From Levilactobacillus hammesii DSM 16381 (GTDB taxonomy: Bacteria > Bacillota > Bacilli > Lactobacillales > Lactobacillaceae), in contig NZ_AZFS01000044.1 in the NCBI RefSeq assembly GCF_001434395.1, forward strand, positions 124,001-188,000: DNA of 64,000 nt, given 5' to 3'. How positions within the stretch are numbered: the first letter of the stretch is position 1; each line of letters starts with the position of its first letter. The translations under genes and the position numbers were made by a program. Under the pieces are notes generated by a model. It saw only the letters and a program-made list of their open reading frames with translations. It ran no database searches and was not told where the DNA came from. Of the stretch, positions 7,894-16,852 are shown one piece after another.

Positions 7894-7912
7894 CGGTAAA
7901 ACAGATTCTAGT

Positions 7913-10024
7913 TTACTTTTGTGGAGCTTCTTCGTAATCGCCGTTTGGACAAACGATTTGAACACCGCCACGAATCTTCTTGGCAACCAAGTAGTGACCG
8001 TCCTTAGGGCAATCACGACCGACTGGCTTATCCCATGACACGAAGTCACAGTCAGGATAGCGTGAGCAGCCATAGAAGATCCGGTTCTTCTTGGACTTCC
8101 GTTCGATGACCTGACCCTTATGGCAGACGGGACAAACGACCCCGATTTCCTTCACGATGGGTTTCGTATTGCGGCAATCAGGGAACCGAGAACAAGCGTA
8201 GAACTTCCCGTAACGCCCCATCTTGATGACCATTGGTGCACCACAGATATCACAGTCGAAGCCAGCAGGTTCATCACGGATCTGAATCTTTTCAATCGCA
8301 TCTTCGGCGTGAGCCACTTCCGTTGAGAAGGGCTTGTAGAAGTTATCGATGACCTTGACCCAGTCCTGCTTACCTTCTTCAACACTGTCCAGTTCCCCTT
8401 CGAGGTCAGCCGTAAAGCCAACGTCAACGATGTCTGGGAAGTAGTCCTTGATGATCTTATCCACGATTTCACCCAGTTCAGTGGGTTCAAACCGCCGGCC
8501 GACTAATTTAACGTAGTACCGGCGTTGGATCGTATCCAAGGTTGGGGCGTAGGTCGATGGCCGACCGACACCGTTTTCTTCCAGTGCCTTGATCAGGTTG
8601 GCTTCGGAATACCGTGCAGGCGGCTGCGTGAAGTGTTGGGCCGGATCGGTCTTAGCCAATTTGACTTGGTCACCAATCTCAAGGTCAGGCAATAAGTTAT
8701 CCTTTTCCTTACCGTCCTTGTAAATCTTCAAGAACCCTTCAAACTTCATCTTTGAGCCATTTGCCCGGAACGTTACGCCATTTTGTTCCAACGTTACGGC
8801 CATGGTATCCATGATAGCGTTGGTCATCTGGCTCGCAACGAAGCGGTTCCAAATCAATTGATACAGCCGGAACTGATCCTTATTCAACCGTTCCTTTAAG
8901 CTAGCTGGCGTTCGGAAAACGGAGGTTGGCCGAATGGCTTCATGGGCATCTTGCGCCCCTTCAGGCAACTTACCCTTGATCGGCTTGGTGGCCGCGTATT
9001 CGGCCCCGTACTTTTCGTGAATGAACGTTGAGGCCTCATGCTTGGCAATACTGGAGATCCGAGTCGAGTCGGTCCGCATATAGGTAATGAGCCCTTGCGT
9101 CCCTTCCTTACCCAGGTTGATTCCTTCATAGAGCTGTTGGGCGGCCATCATGGTCTTCCGCGTTCTAAAGTTCAGCTTCCGGTTAGCATCTTGTTGCATG
9201 GAACTCGTGGTAAATGGTGGTTGTGGGGATCGCTTCCGTTCCTTACGAACCACATTGGTGATGTCAAAGTCGCCCTTTTTATCCAGCTTAGCCAGAACAT
9301 CTTGAACGGCGGCATTATCCTTCAAACCGGCCTTTTTGCCACTTAACCCGTAGAAACTAGCGCCAAACGTGTGACGTGACTTCTTGAAGTCTGCGTCAAT
9401 GGTCCAGTATTCTTCCGGTTGGAAGGCCTTGATTTCATTTTCACGTTCCAAGATTAAGGACAAGGCAATGGACTGAACCCGACCCGCACTGAGGCCCTTT
9501 TTAACCTTTTTCCAGAGGAGTGGTGAGATTGAATACCCCACCAACCGGTCCAGAATCCGCCGCGCCTGTTGCGCGTTAACCAGGTTCATATCAATGGTCC
9601 GCGGTGTCTTAAATGCTTCCTTAACGGCATCCTTGGTGATTTCGTTAAAGGTAACCCGGTTCTTGTCCGTGACATCCAGATTCAGAATGTGCGCTAAATG
9701 CCAGGCGATTGATTCACCTTCACGGTCAGGGTCAGATGCGAGGTAAACGGCCTTCGCCTTCTTGGCTTCGGAACGTAACCCTTTGATGACGTCACCCTTA
9801 CCCCGAATGGAAATGTAATGCGGGTCGTAGTTGTTATCGAAGTCGATTCCCATCGAACTCTTAGGTAAATCTCTGACGTGGCCCAGACTTGGCACAACCT
9901 TATAGGTCCGGCCTAAATATTTTTCAATCGTCTTGGCTTTAGCCGGTGATTCCACGATAACTAATTTTTTTTGCGGTTTCCGCCGCTTCTTTGTACTAGC
10001 TTTCGCTTTTGACTTAGTCGGCAA
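7913..10024 (-). CDS. topA: DNA topoisomerase I
   Basis: TopA is the type IA enzyme that relaxes negative supercoils behind RNA polymerase. The 703-residue protein has the TOPRIM domain ([18 protein letters not shown] near 22-39; DPDREGES near 98-105), the catalytic Tyr in [12 protein letters not shown], and a C-terminal row of Cys4 zinc ribbons: CDICG...CSRFPDC, CPVCHKG...CSRYPDC and a shorter CPKDG...CPNG. The N-terminus is a Lys/Arg-rich leader. The start is TTG at 10024, nine nt after GGGAG; the only nearby ATG runs straight into TGA. It is the last gene of rbgA-rnhB-dprA-topA. In many relatives trmFO follows topA; here it does not. Confidence 0.97.
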   Translation of the reverse strand: MPTKSKAKASTKKRRKPQKKLVIVESPAKAKTIEKYLGRTYKVVPSLGHVRDLPKSSMGIDFDNNYDPHYISIRGKGDVIKGLRSEAKKAKAVYLASDPDREGESIAWHLAHILNLDVTDKNRVTFNEITKDAVKEAFKTPRTIDMNLVNAQQARRILDRLVGYSISPLLWKKVKKGLSAGRVQSIALSLILERENEIKAFQPEEYWTIDADFKKSRHTFGASFYGLSGKKAGLKDNAAVQDVLAKLDKKGDFDITNVVRKERKRSPQPPFTTSSMQQDANRKLNFRTRKTMMAAQQLYEGINLGKEGTQGLITYMRTDSTRISSIAKHEASTFIHEKYGAEYAATKPIKGKLPEGAQDAHEAIRPTSVFRTPASLKERLNKDQFRLYQLIWNRFVASQMTNAIMDTMAVTLEQNGVTFRANGSKMKFEGFLKIYKDGKEKDNLLPDLEIGDQVKLAKTDPAQHFTQPPARYSEANLIKALEENGVGRPSTYAPTLDTIQRRYYVKLVGRRFEPTELGEIVDKIIKDYFPDIVDVGFTADLEGELDSVEEGKQDWVKVIDNFYKPFSTEVAHAEDAIEKIQIRDEPAGFDCDICGAPMVIKMGRYGKFYACSRFPDCRNTKPIVKEIGVVCPVCHKGQVIERKSKKNRIFYGCSRYPDCDFVSWDKPVGRDCPKDGHYLVAKKIRGGVQIVCPNGDYEEAPQK

Positions 10025-10142
10025 ATCACATTACTCCCTCGGTTGGTAGGTGGTAAAGCCCCGCCGAATGCGAGTCCTTACGCCTACTTACTTGTTTTTA
10101 CGACGAACACGTTGTTCGCTAATTTTTTCACTATAATCCCAC

Positions 10143-11051
10143 TCATGGTATTTCAAGTGAGGGTAACTTGTCAACTAAAAGTTCTTCCATTATATGTTCA
10201 GAATTCAAGATTGGTTTCGCACCAGCTAAAATAAGTTCGTTGGTACCAACCGAATTTTTACCGTCAATCGTCCCCGGAACGGCGAGCACATTTCGATTCT
10301 CCTGCAACGCAATATTAGCCGTAATCAGACTGCCTGAATGGTGGGCAGCCTCCACAACCAGCACACTCTGCGACAAGCCCGCAATGATGCGATTACGTTC
10401 TGGAAAATGATGCCGGGCGCCCTTGGTTCCCCAGGGATATTCCGATAAAACCAACTGATGATGCGCTAAAGTGGTCATGAGAGCCCGGTTGGCTGCGGGA
10501 TAACATTTATCCAGGCCCGTACCAATGACGGCAATCGTGGTGCCACGATGTGCCAGGGCCACCTGATGGGTGAGCGTATCGACGCCTTGCGCCAGACCGG
10601 AAACGAGACAAACCCGGTGCTCAACCACGTCCGGTAACAAAAGCCGCATCGCCCGTAAGGCATAATTGGTGGGATGACGGGAACCCACGACCGCCAGTTG
10701 CGGCGCATTTAGCCGGCGTAGATCACCCAAAAAGTACAACGCTAACGGCGGTGCGTACGTCTCCTTCAGCTGTTCGGGATAAGCGGCATCGGCAATCGTT
10801 AGACAACCGCTGTGCGTTAAATTTTCCGTAACCGTGTCATTCATATCCCGACTAAATAGTTCTAATTGCAGCGCTGCAGTCACAACCGCGTTGAGGTCCA
10901 GCTCACGCGCCAGTCGTGTAACGACGCGTGAGTCAATAATTTGAACTTCCGGGTGGATGACGAGCCAGCGCCAGCAAGCATTGGCCGTTCGTTGACCAAC
11001 GCCGGTTACTAGATTTATACGCATGAAAAAATCACGAAGTGTCAGTTGCAT
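10143..11051 (-). CDS. dprA: DNA-processing protein DprA (Smf)
   Basis: DprA binds incoming single-stranded DNA during transformation and loads RecA. The 302-residue protein has a short helical N-terminal domain and an extended Rossmann fold: AVVGSRHPTNYA, VSGLAQGVDTLTHQVAL, VIGTGLDKCYPAANRAL, YPWGTKGARHHFPERNRIIAGLS and VVEAAHHSGSLITANIAL. There is no C-terminal winged-helix extension. ATG 11051 follows AGGAGG. It lies between rnhB and topA, the standard Firmicute order. Presence does not prove competence. Confidence 0.95.
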   Translation of the reverse strand: MQLTLRDFFMRINLVTGVGQRTANACWRWLVIHPEVQIIDSRVVTRLARELDLNAVVTAALQLELFSRDMNDTVTENLTHSGCLTIADAAYPEQLKETYAPPLALYFLGDLRRLNAPQLAVVGSRHPTNYALRAMRLLLPDVVEHRVCLVSGLAQGVDTLTHQVALAHRGTTIAVIGTGLDKCYPAANRALMTTLAHHQLVLSEYPWGTKGARHHFPERNRIIAGLSQSVLVVEAAHHSGSLITANIALQENRNVLAVPGTIDGKNSVGTNELILAGAKPILNSEHIMEELLVDKLPSLEIP

Positions 11052-11079
11052 GAAAACAACCTCCTAGTCCTCTTTTAGA

Positions 11080-11877
11080 CTAACTCCGTGATTGTGCGAC
11101 AATTATTTTTTGTACCGGTGAAAAAGTTTTACGGTGAATGGGGGTTACCCCCCGGTCCGCAAGTCCCGCAAGGTGTTCAGCCGTTCCGTAACCGGCATTT
11201 TTTTTGAAACCGTAGCCCGGATACAGCCGGTCGTACGTGTCCATGAGGTGGTCCCGGTAAACCTTGGCCACGATGCTCGCCGCGGCAACGCTGGCACTCT
11301 TCGCGTCCCCCTTGATCAGTCGTGTCTGTGGCAGATCAACCGGAATCTGCATGGCATCGACAATCAGATGCTGCGGGGCCACACCTAATCCCAAGACGGC
11401 ACGCTGCATGGCCACCCGGGTCGCCTGATAGATATTGATCTGATCGATGAGGTCACTGCTCCCAATCCCGATACTGACGGCCGTAGCTTGTGCCAGAATC
11501 AAGGGATACAAGCGTTCCCGTTCCTTGGGCGTCAGTTGCTTGGAATCGTTGACGAGTGGAATATCGAAATCGTGCGGCAAGATCACGGCACTGGTCACAA
11601 CTGGTCCGGCTAATGGTCCCCGTCCCACCTCATCGATACCGGCAACGCGTTTGCCAGTTGCCCACAGGTCACGTTCATAGTGTAAGCGCTCTTGGAAGGC
11701 CATTTCAGCGGCTGCCTGCTTGTCTAAGCGTCGTCTAATCTGTTTTAGGAGTCCTTGGGCCCCTTTGCGGGAATCAGCCGCTAACGTGACGAGACGGGGG
11801 TCCTCCGGATCAGTGACATCTGCTAGTGTTTGTCGAAGGGTGGCTAGACTTGGCTGTTTACTGCTCACCAGAATCAC
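11080..11877 (-). CDS. rnhB: Ribonuclease HII
   Basis: RNase HII cuts RNA of RNA-DNA hybrids and removes misincorporated ribonucleotides. The 265-residue sequence shows [15 protein letters not shown] with catalytic Asp-Glu, [25 protein letters not shown] with a catalytic Asp, and [21 protein letters not shown]. An N-terminal extension of about 75 residues precedes the core, as in other Firmicutes. The start overlaps the end of rbgA; GTG at 11877 and GTG at 11868 are both possible, with no clear ribosome site for either, suggesting translational coupling. Confidence 0.94.
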   Translation of the reverse strand: MILVSSKQPSLATLRQTLADVTDPEDPRLVTLAADSRKGAQGLLKQIRRRLDKQAAAEMAFQERLHYERDLWATGKRVAGIDEVGRGPLAGPVVTSAVILPHDFDIPLVNDSKQLTPKERERLYPLILAQATAVSIGIGSSDLIDQINIYQATRVAMQRAVLGLGVAPQHLIVDAMQIPVDLPQTRLIKGDAKSASVAAASIVAKVYRDHLMDTYDRLYPGYGFKKNAGYGTAEHLAGLADRGVTPIHRKTFSPVQKIIVAQSRS

Positions 11878-12721
11878 CAGTTAAGGGTGCCCGGTCTAGG
11901 GTGAAACCGCCGAGCTTTTTCCGCCGAGCATCTAAAATGAGGCGTTCACTGGCCCGTTCATAGTCATCGCGCATACCCACCTTTTGGGTAATCTTCAACA
12001 ACAAGTCGATATCACTCAGCTCGAGGTCGGCGTCATTGAGGTGGTAACGTTCCAGTAACGCTGATGCATGATATTTACGGAAGAAACTCAGGGCGTACAG
12101 TGCAACGTCGTCCTTGGCGTAAAGTTTTTCCTTAATTGCCCCGGTCAAAGCCAGTTTCTGAGCGGTTTCCTGGTCCTTGAACTTGGGCCAGAGGATTCCG
12201 GGGGTATCCAGTAATTCCAAATGCTTGCTGGATCGTAACCACTGTTGTCCCTTAGTGACCCCGGGCGTATCGCCAACCTGAGCGGCCTTACGGTTGACTA
12301 AGTGGTTCAACAGTGTGGACTTCCCCACGTTAGGCACACCGACAGTCATGGCACGCATGGGCCGTTCCTTGAGTCCTTTGGCCTGTTCAGCGGCCAGCTT
12401 GTCAGATAGAATGCTCAGAGCAATCTTGGTGATTTGTTTAGGGGTAACGTTGGCGCGGGAGTCAATGGCAATAGCAGGCTGTTGATGCTCACGATAGTAA
12501 GTCATCCAGGCAGCAGTCTGTTGCGGGTCGGCCAAGTCTTTCTTGGTTAAAATAATCAAATGTGGCTTGTTCTTGGCAATTCGCGCCACTTCGGGATTAC
12601 GTGATGCCGCGGGAATGCGGGCATCGACTAATTCAAAGACAATGTCGACCAAATGGACGTTTTCTTCCATCTGTCGAATTGCTTTCGCCATGTGTCCCGG
12701 GAACCATTGTATGATGCTCAT
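11858..12721 (-). CDS. rbgA: Ribosome biogenesis GTPase RbgA (YlqF)
   Basis: RbgA is a circularly permuted GTPase needed for late maturation of the 50S subunit. The 287-residue protein begins [18 protein letters not shown], the family signature, and carries motifs in permuted order: G4 LTKKD near 60, G5 IDSRA, G1 [12 protein letters not shown] near 125, G3 DTPGIL near 170. The C-terminal helical domain binds rRNA. ATG 12721 follows AAGGAGGAAATTT; a 29-residue upward extension lacks any ribosome site. The last codons overlap rnhB. Confidence 0.95.
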   Translation of the reverse strand: MSIIQWFPGHMAKAIRQMEENVHLVDIVFELVDARIPAASRNPEVARIAKNKPHLIILTKKDLADPQQTAAWMTYYREHQQPAIAIDSRANVTPKQITKIALSILSDKLAAEQAKGLKERPMRAMTVGVPNVGKSTLLNHLVNRKAAQVGDTPGVTKGQQWLRSSKHLELLDTPGILWPKFKDQETAQKLALTGAIKEKLYAKDDVALYALSFFRKYHASALLERYHLNDADLELSDIDLLLKITQKVGMRDDYERASERLILDARRKKLGGFTLDRAPLTGDSGEQ

Positions 12722-12767
12722 AAATTTCCTCCTTGGAAATAACGATTTTACTTCTAAATCTGTGGCT

Positions 12768-12989
12768 TTAAGCCAACGCGGCCAGGTACATCTGCCAGGC
12801 ATCATCAAAGATGGTCATGGATGGCAGGTACGCGGCATTTTCTTCAAGATATTTTGAGAGAGAGTCGAACTCAGTGTCCTGCTTAGGAAACGAACTGTCC
12901 AGAAAGGCATTGTTCGCAAAGGTGGCAATGGGATCGTAACTCTCAGGATTACGCTGAGTCATTAAAAATTGATAAAACGTCTTAGGCAT
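12768..12989 (-). CDS. YozE family small protein
   Basis: The 73-residue acidic protein matches the YozE/UPF0346 family, a small SAM-like helical fold of unknown role. Visible features are FYQFLMTQR at the start, [14 protein letters not shown] in the middle and [15 protein letters not shown] at the end, which line up with B. subtilis YozE from memory. ATG 12989 follows AAGGAGG. It lies between ypmS and rbgA on the same strand with gaps under 50 nt. Confidence 0.85.
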   Translation of the reverse strand: MPKTFYQFLMTQRNPESYDPIATFANNAFLDSSFPKQDTEFDSLSKYLEENAAYLPSMTIFDDAWQMYLAALA

Positions 12990-13004
12990 GACGAGCCTCC
13001 TTCA

Positions 13005-13607
13005 TTAATCCGGAATCCGAGCTTGGAACACAAACTTACCGTCGCCGGATAGGTCGATCTTTTTGGCTGCATACGACAACTTTTTGCCATTACCAATGGC
13101 GGTCAAATGCAGTGTCGCAATCTTTTTGTGGCTATCCATGGACACCCACTTGGGTAACGGATAGTTCTTGGCAACGTAGCTCATGACAAAGCTAACGGGG
13201 ACCGGTAATGAGCCGACCGAGAGCTTCTCCGCCTTCAATTGCACGTCTCCCGAGGATAACACGGTTGGCTTCAGGAGTAAAACAAAATTCACGTTGGCCC
13301 CGAGAACCTGAGTTGACCCGGTTAAGATGGCGTGATCCGTGACTTGAAAGCGATATTTCACGGCCTGCCCCTTCAGTGATTTGTTCACGTAATAGTCGGC
13401 CAGGGCATTGACCTGCTTCTTGTCGAGCGTCACGTTGATGTTGGTGGTGTCCGTAGCTGGTTTGGCAGTCGAGGCTACCTTGGTCGTTCCGGTTGCCTTG
13501 ATTCCGACCGTGATCAGTGCAATCACGAGCAGGACAACCAGGGTGAGGAACCCCCATTTCCACCAATTCCGTGTGGCTTTAACTTTAGGTGCTGAATGAC
13601 GTTGCAT
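13005..13607 (-). CDS. YpmS family membrane-anchored protein (DUF2140)
   Basis: The 200-residue protein has a short basic cytoplasmic tail, one membrane helix at about 16-37 (WGFLTLVVLLVIALITVGI) and an extracellular domain with INVTLDKKQVNALADYYVNK and LPVPVSFVMSYVAKNYPLPKWV, typical of YpmS. Its function is unknown; B. subtilis ypmS sits next to the SGNH-hydrolase gene ypmR, as here. It probably acts at the outer face of the membrane with its neighbour. ATG 13607 follows GGGGGAAG. Confidence 0.8.
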   Translation of the reverse strand: MQRHSAPKVKATRNWWKWGFLTLVVLLVIALITVGIKATGTTKVASTAKPATDTTNINVTLDKKQVNALADYYVNKSLKGQAVKYRFQVTDHAILTGSTQVLGANVNFVLLLKPTVLSSGDVQLKAEKLSVGSLPVPVSFVMSYVAKNYPLPKWVSMDSHKKIATLHLTAIGNGKKLSYAAKKIDLSGDGKFVFQARIPD

Positions 13608-13655
13608 AGTGGTTAACTTCCCCCTTCATTTAATTCCGTTTGGCTGGTCAACCGC

Positions 13656-14585
13656 TTATTTCAGAAGCCACTGTTGATGCGCCTGCATTTCTTGGAACAC
13701 GTAGCGCGTCATCAAGCGGTAACCCTTCGCGTTCGGATGGAAATGATCGACTGGCGATAAGTAGTTGTTGAGTTCGTCACTGGCATCGCTGGCCAAAATC
13801 GTTTCTTGGAACGTCTTGGTTGAAATCTTACCATTGTTAATATCTTGTGAGCTACGCTTTAGCTTCGCTTGTTGGGTAGCTGACTTGAACTGCCCCACGG
13901 ATAGTGCACGGTTGATGTCTACCCAGTGAAGGTCCTGATACTGACTTGCCGTTTTCTTAGTCGCCGTATTCCAGTCGTCGACCGCGTTAGTCACTTGGTC
14001 AATATTGGCAAAGTAGACGTAGACCGGATTATAGATCGAGTAAAGGAAAATCGGCGCGGTTGGATTATAGTGCCGAACGGTGTTTAACAGGTGCTTCAAT
14101 TTCTTTTGGTAGGCGGCTTCAGCATTCTCCAGTTGCGTATTCAACTGTGACTGTTGGTTGATCGTAACATTCTTGGTTAACGTTTGGAGAAGATCATTGC
14201 CGCCGACAGTCATGACGATGGCCTGTGACTTCTTCACTTGTTGCTGCATCGCCTTACTATTGACTAATCGGGTTTCGATCTGATCGCTCCGGTCGCCGGA
14301 TTTGCCATAATTGTGCATGATGACTTTCACCTTATCGCGGCGATGAATCATGGCTTGGAGGCGTTGGGTGTAGCCGCCCTTGTCCTGTTGATCACCCACA
14401 CCTTGCGTGAGTGAGTCCCCCAAAGCAACGACCCGAACAACCTTACGCCGGTTTACCGCGTTGGGGTGATCCCCATTCAGCGTTGTTCGTGCGCCGGGAT
14501 GCCAATAAGTGAGTACGGCCAGCGTCACCATGACCACCAGGAGGATGACCCCGATGATCTTACTGAGACCTTTAACATTTTTCAT
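13656..14585 (-). CDS. SGNH/GDSL-family hydrolase, membrane-anchored (YpmR-like)
   Basis: The 309-residue protein has an N-terminal signal anchor (IIGVILLVVMVTLAVLTYW) and then an extracellular SGNH hydrolase domain. Block I is VVALGDSLTQGVG with the nucleophile Ser, block III is GGNDLL, and block V is PVDHFHPNAKGY with the Asp and His. Such enzymes are lipases or esterases acting on cell-surface esters; the substrate is unknown. ATG 14585 is chosen because GAGGGGGGAG precedes it and the hydrophobic segment then lies near the start. It lies just after the degV terminator and before ypmS. Confidence 0.85.
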   Translation of the reverse strand: MKNVKGLSKIIGVILLVVMVTLAVLTYWHPGARTTLNGDHPNAVNRRKVVRVVALGDSLTQGVGDQQDKGGYTQRLQAMIHRRDKVKVIMHNYGKSGDRSDQIETRLVNSKAMQQQVKKSQAIVMTVGGNDLLQTLTKNVTINQQSQLNTQLENAEAAYQKKLKHLLNTVRHYNPTAPIFLYSIYNPVYVYFANIDQVTNAVDDWNTATKKTASQYQDLHWVDINRALSVGQFKSATQQAKLKRSSQDINNGKISTKTFQETILASDASDELNNYLSPVDHFHPNAKGYRLMTRYVFQEMQAHQQWLLK

Positions 14586-14606
14586 AAAAACTCCCCCCTC
14601 GGGATA

Positions 14607-14632
14607 AAGAAAAAGCGGTGGCCGCGCCACCC
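14607..14632 (-). terminator. Terminator between degV and the SGNH-hydrolase gene
   Basis: On the minus strand GGTGGC-GCG-GCCACC is followed by GCTTTTTCTTT, just after the degV stop. Partial read-through may still link the genes. Confidence 0.75.
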
Positions 14633-14650
14633 CTTTCCTCAGTTAAAAAT

Positions 14651-15502
14651 TTATTTAGTTGGATCGGTGTAGTACATCAAAGCGAAGGCCCCGGGCCCCC
14701 CGTGAGTGGCGATGATGGGCACCGTTTCGCGAACAAGGACGTCCTTATCCGGCAGAATCTCATGCAAATGGCCCTGAATTTTATCAATTGATTCAAAGGC
14801 TTCCACGTGAGAGATCCCGATGGCCATGATGTCAGGCGTTTGCTTGATCTGTTCGTAAACCTTGTCAAAGTAACGATCGATCGTCTTCATGCCACGACCT
14901 TTGGCCCGAATCTTCAGTTCACCACCGGTAACCTGAAGAACAATCTTGATGTTGAGCAACGAGGTCAGCATACCCGCAGCGCGGCTCAAACGGCCACCCT
15001 TAAGGATGTTTTCCAAGGTGACAACGCCCATGAATAGCTTCGTGTGATCGCGAACAGCGACGGCACGGTCGAGAATTGCTTGCTTATCGGCACCTTCAGC
15101 AGCCAACTTTGCGGCTTCAACTACTTGGAAAGCCAGTGCCTGGTCCGTGTATTGGCTATCCACGACGGTCACGTCAGTCTTGGACAGTTGTGCGGCTTGT
15201 TCCGCTGTGTGAACAGTACCACTAATGGCAGCCAACATATTGAAGCAGATGACGGCACTTCCATCTTCGCCCAGCTGATCAAACGTTTCAACGAACTTAC
15301 CCAGCGGTGGTTGGCTCGTCTTAGGCAGCGTCTTAGACGTCTTCATTTTTTCAATAAATTCTTTATTTGTGATGGATTCCCGTTCAACGTAAATGGTGTC
15401 ATCGATCATGACCGTCAACGGGATAATGGTAATATTGTAATCCTGGATTTGCTGGTCGGTTAAACCGGCAGAAGAATCCGTAACAATTTTAATTTTAGCC
15501 AT
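14651..15502 (-). CDS. DegV family fatty-acid-binding protein
   Basis: DegV/FakB proteins hold a fatty acid for phosphorylation by the kinase FakA. The 283-residue protein has the family start KIKIVTDSSAGLTDQQI, PLTVMIDD, the segment KTSKTLPKTSQPPLGKF, GGRLSRAAG in the second domain, and a late THGGPGAFALMYY in the lipid-binding region. Which fatty acid it binds is not visible. ATG at 15502 is the family start; the stretch before it (ATACCC) has only a weak ribosome site (AAAGAGTGGG). Confidence 0.9.
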   Translation of the reverse strand: MAKIKIVTDSSAGLTDQQIQDYNITIIPLTVMIDDTIYVERESITNKEFIEKMKTSKTLPKTSQPPLGKFVETFDQLGEDGSAVICFNMLAAISGTVHTAEQAAQLSKTDVTVVDSQYTDQALAFQVVEAAKLAAEGADKQAILDRAVAVRDHTKLFMGVVTLENILKGGRLSRAAGMLTSLLNIKIVLQVTGGELKIRAKGRGMKTIDRYFDKVYEQIKQTPDIMAIGISHVEAFESIDKIQGHLHEILPDKDVLVRETVPIIATHGGPGAFALMYYTDPTK

Positions 15503-15572
15503 GGGTATCCCACTCTTTCTGACCAGAGATTTTGGTTTATGCTACAATATGCGTAATGAAACATACGGTAAT

Positions 15573-15601
15573 AGTATAGCAGAATTATGGATTTTTTTCA
15601 G
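15573..15601 (-). promoter_or_regulatory. Probable degV promoter
   Basis: On the minus strand CTGAAA (15601-15596), 17 nt and TATACT (15578-15573). On the opposite strand TACAAT at about 15543-15548 with an upstream TG may drive trhA. Confidence 0.4.
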
Positions 15602-15669
15602 TAATTCTGCGAACTCGCCGCTCGGATTATCAGAAAACACTGATAACCATCCACGAAGGAGGAATTTGT

Positions 15670-16311
15670 TTGGAAAAGAAACGCAGTCGAACGTACCAAA
15701 TCGTCAATGAGGTGCTCAACGCTGTAACTCATGGCATTGGTGCCGCTTTGAGCATTGCCGGCCTGGTGATTTTGATTCTACAAGCCCACGGTGAAGGTGG
15801 CGCCCTTCGGATGACCACGTTTCTCATTTACGGCATCATTTTAGTACTCTTTTACCTCGCGTCGACACTTTTTCATGGTTTGTACTTTACCCGTGCGAGT
15901 CACGTCTTTCAAATATTTGATCACTGTGCGATTTATTTATTGATTGCGGGAACCTATACGCCATTTAGTTTGTTAGTTGTCGGGGGTAAACTGGGCTGGT
16001 GGATGTTCGGCATCATCTGGGCTATGGCCGTTGCGGGCATTATTTATAAGGCCATCTGGCTAGGAAAGCTTCAGACGCTCTCGACCGTGATCTACGTGAT
16101 TATGGGTTGGATGTGCTTAATGGGTATTGGCCCCCTGTATCGTGGCTTAGGTCCCATCGGTTTTACCCTGCTCTTCTTTGGCGGTGTAGCCTTCACATTG
16201 GGCGCGGTCATCTACAGCTTCAAGGGCGTTCCATTTGGGCACGTGATCTGGCACATCTTCGTGATGTTGGGAACGGGCCTCATGTACTTTTCCATTCTGT
16301 TCTATGCCTAG
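15670..16311 (+). CDS. trhA: Hemolysin III / TrhA family membrane protein (PAQR superfamily)
   Basis: The 213-residue protein has seven predicted membrane helices and the conserved metal-site motifs of the PAQR fold: TLFHG near residue 75, DHCAIYLLIAGTYTPF near 90, and HVIWHIFVMLGT near the C-terminus. Bacterial members affect membrane fluidity or energetics; true haemolysis is doubtful. The start is TTG at 15670, placed by AAGGAGGAATTTG just upstream. A leader hairpin GTTATCAG/CTGATAAT lies at about 15625-15648. The gene is monocistronic. Confidence 0.88.
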   Translation: MEKKRSRTYQIVNEVLNAVTHGIGAALSIAGLVILILQAHGEGGALRMTTFLIYGIILVLFYLASTLFHGLYFTRASHVFQIFDHCAIYLLIAGTYTPFSLLVVGGKLGWWMFGIIWAMAVAGIIYKAIWLGKLQTLSTVIYVIMGWMCLMGIGPLYRGLGPIGFTLLFFGGVAFTLGAVIYSFKGVPFGHVIWHIFVMLGTGLMYFSILFYA

Positions 16312-16330
16312 AAAAAAGCTATTTTGATTC

Positions 16331-16385
16331 AAAAGACGCTAGTCACACTCGCCTCAACTTGGCGAATTCTGACTAGCGTCTTTTT
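16331..16385 (+). terminator. Terminator after trhA
   Basis: AAAGACGCTAGTCA ... TGACTAGCGTC is followed by TTTTTAATG, a stem of more than 12 pairs. Confidence 0.88.
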
Positions 16386-16402
16386 AATGATCTAAGGGTT
16401 GA

Positions 16403-16846
16403 ACTGACCATGCTGTTAGCAACATTAGTGGACCTAAAGCTGGGCAACGTGGTGGCTCCTTCGCCTTACCGGTCAGCAGGTATGGACTACGGGGCAAACG
16501 CGCCTGAGCCCATATCTGCCGATCTCTCGGCTTACATGGTATTCTCAGACGGTTTCGAGAATAACGATGACAATCGTTATCAGTTGGTCCCCAAGTGTCA
16601 GGTAGTTTTCACCTACAGCTATCGTCATGATAAAACACAATCAGAGCCGGAGGAGGCCAGGGATGGCCCCATCCGGCTCTGATTGTGGTGTAAACTGGCG
16701 TTTTTTCAGCCAGTTTACACCACGGGCGACTTTGGAGACACGGGTTCTTCGTGGCTCCAAATCGAGCGAGAAGACTGGTGGCCTTCCAGGCTGAAGCGTC
16801 CCCACAGCAGGCGGAATTCCTGGCAGCCGGAGTGCGCACAATTTGA
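16403..16846 (+). repeat. Structured intergenic repeat, copy B (full length)
   Basis: About 445 nt homologous to 39252-39778. Shared order: GACCTAAA-C-TGGGC box; GGTCAGCAGGTATGG pairing with CCATATCTGCCGATC about 30 nt later; hairpin TATTCTC/GAGAATA; hairpin ATAACGAT/AATCGTTAT; TCAGAGCCGGA/TCCGGCTCTGA enclosing GGATGG-CC-CCATCC; AAACTGGC/GCCAGTTT; TTTGGAG/CTCCAAA with an inner CACGGG-TTCT-TCGTG; GACTGG/CCAGGC; and CCCACAGCAGGCGG ... CTGGCAGCCG. It fills the gap between the trhA terminator and dfrA and ends within about 10 nt of the dfrA stop. A 90-codon open frame inside is not kept in copy C, so I treat it as non-coding. Confidence 0.8.
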
Positions 16847-16852
16847 ACGGTT

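Larger units (their letters stand above)
7248..7912. other. Intergenic region between catA-like gene and topA
   Basis: No convincing protein gene. It contains, in order, a diverged inverted copy of the long structured repeat (7296-7460), an unexplained 170-nt stretch, a strong bidirectional hairpin terminator (7634-7680), a 47-nt small repeat (7760-7806) and the topA terminator (7861-7893). Open frames here are short and cross these elements. Confidence 0.7.

Noticed and set aside
7792-7912. Short minus-strand reading near the topA 3' end ending in a hydrophobic peptide, considered as a small toxin
   Set aside because: It has no own ribosome site, crosses the topA terminator, and its tail lies in the 47-nt repeat, which is not open in the matching frame of the second copy.
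10101-10115. Inverted repeat CGAACA-CGT-TGTTCG near topA, resembling a second LexA box
   Set aside because: The half-sites CGAAC and GTTCG are five, not four, nt apart, and it lies between dprA and topA inside an operon. More likely a small hairpin.
16410-16682. Ninety-codon plus-strand frame inside repeat B
   Set aside because: The frame stops after about 33 codons in copy C, has no ribosome site, and the sequence is explained by paired helices.
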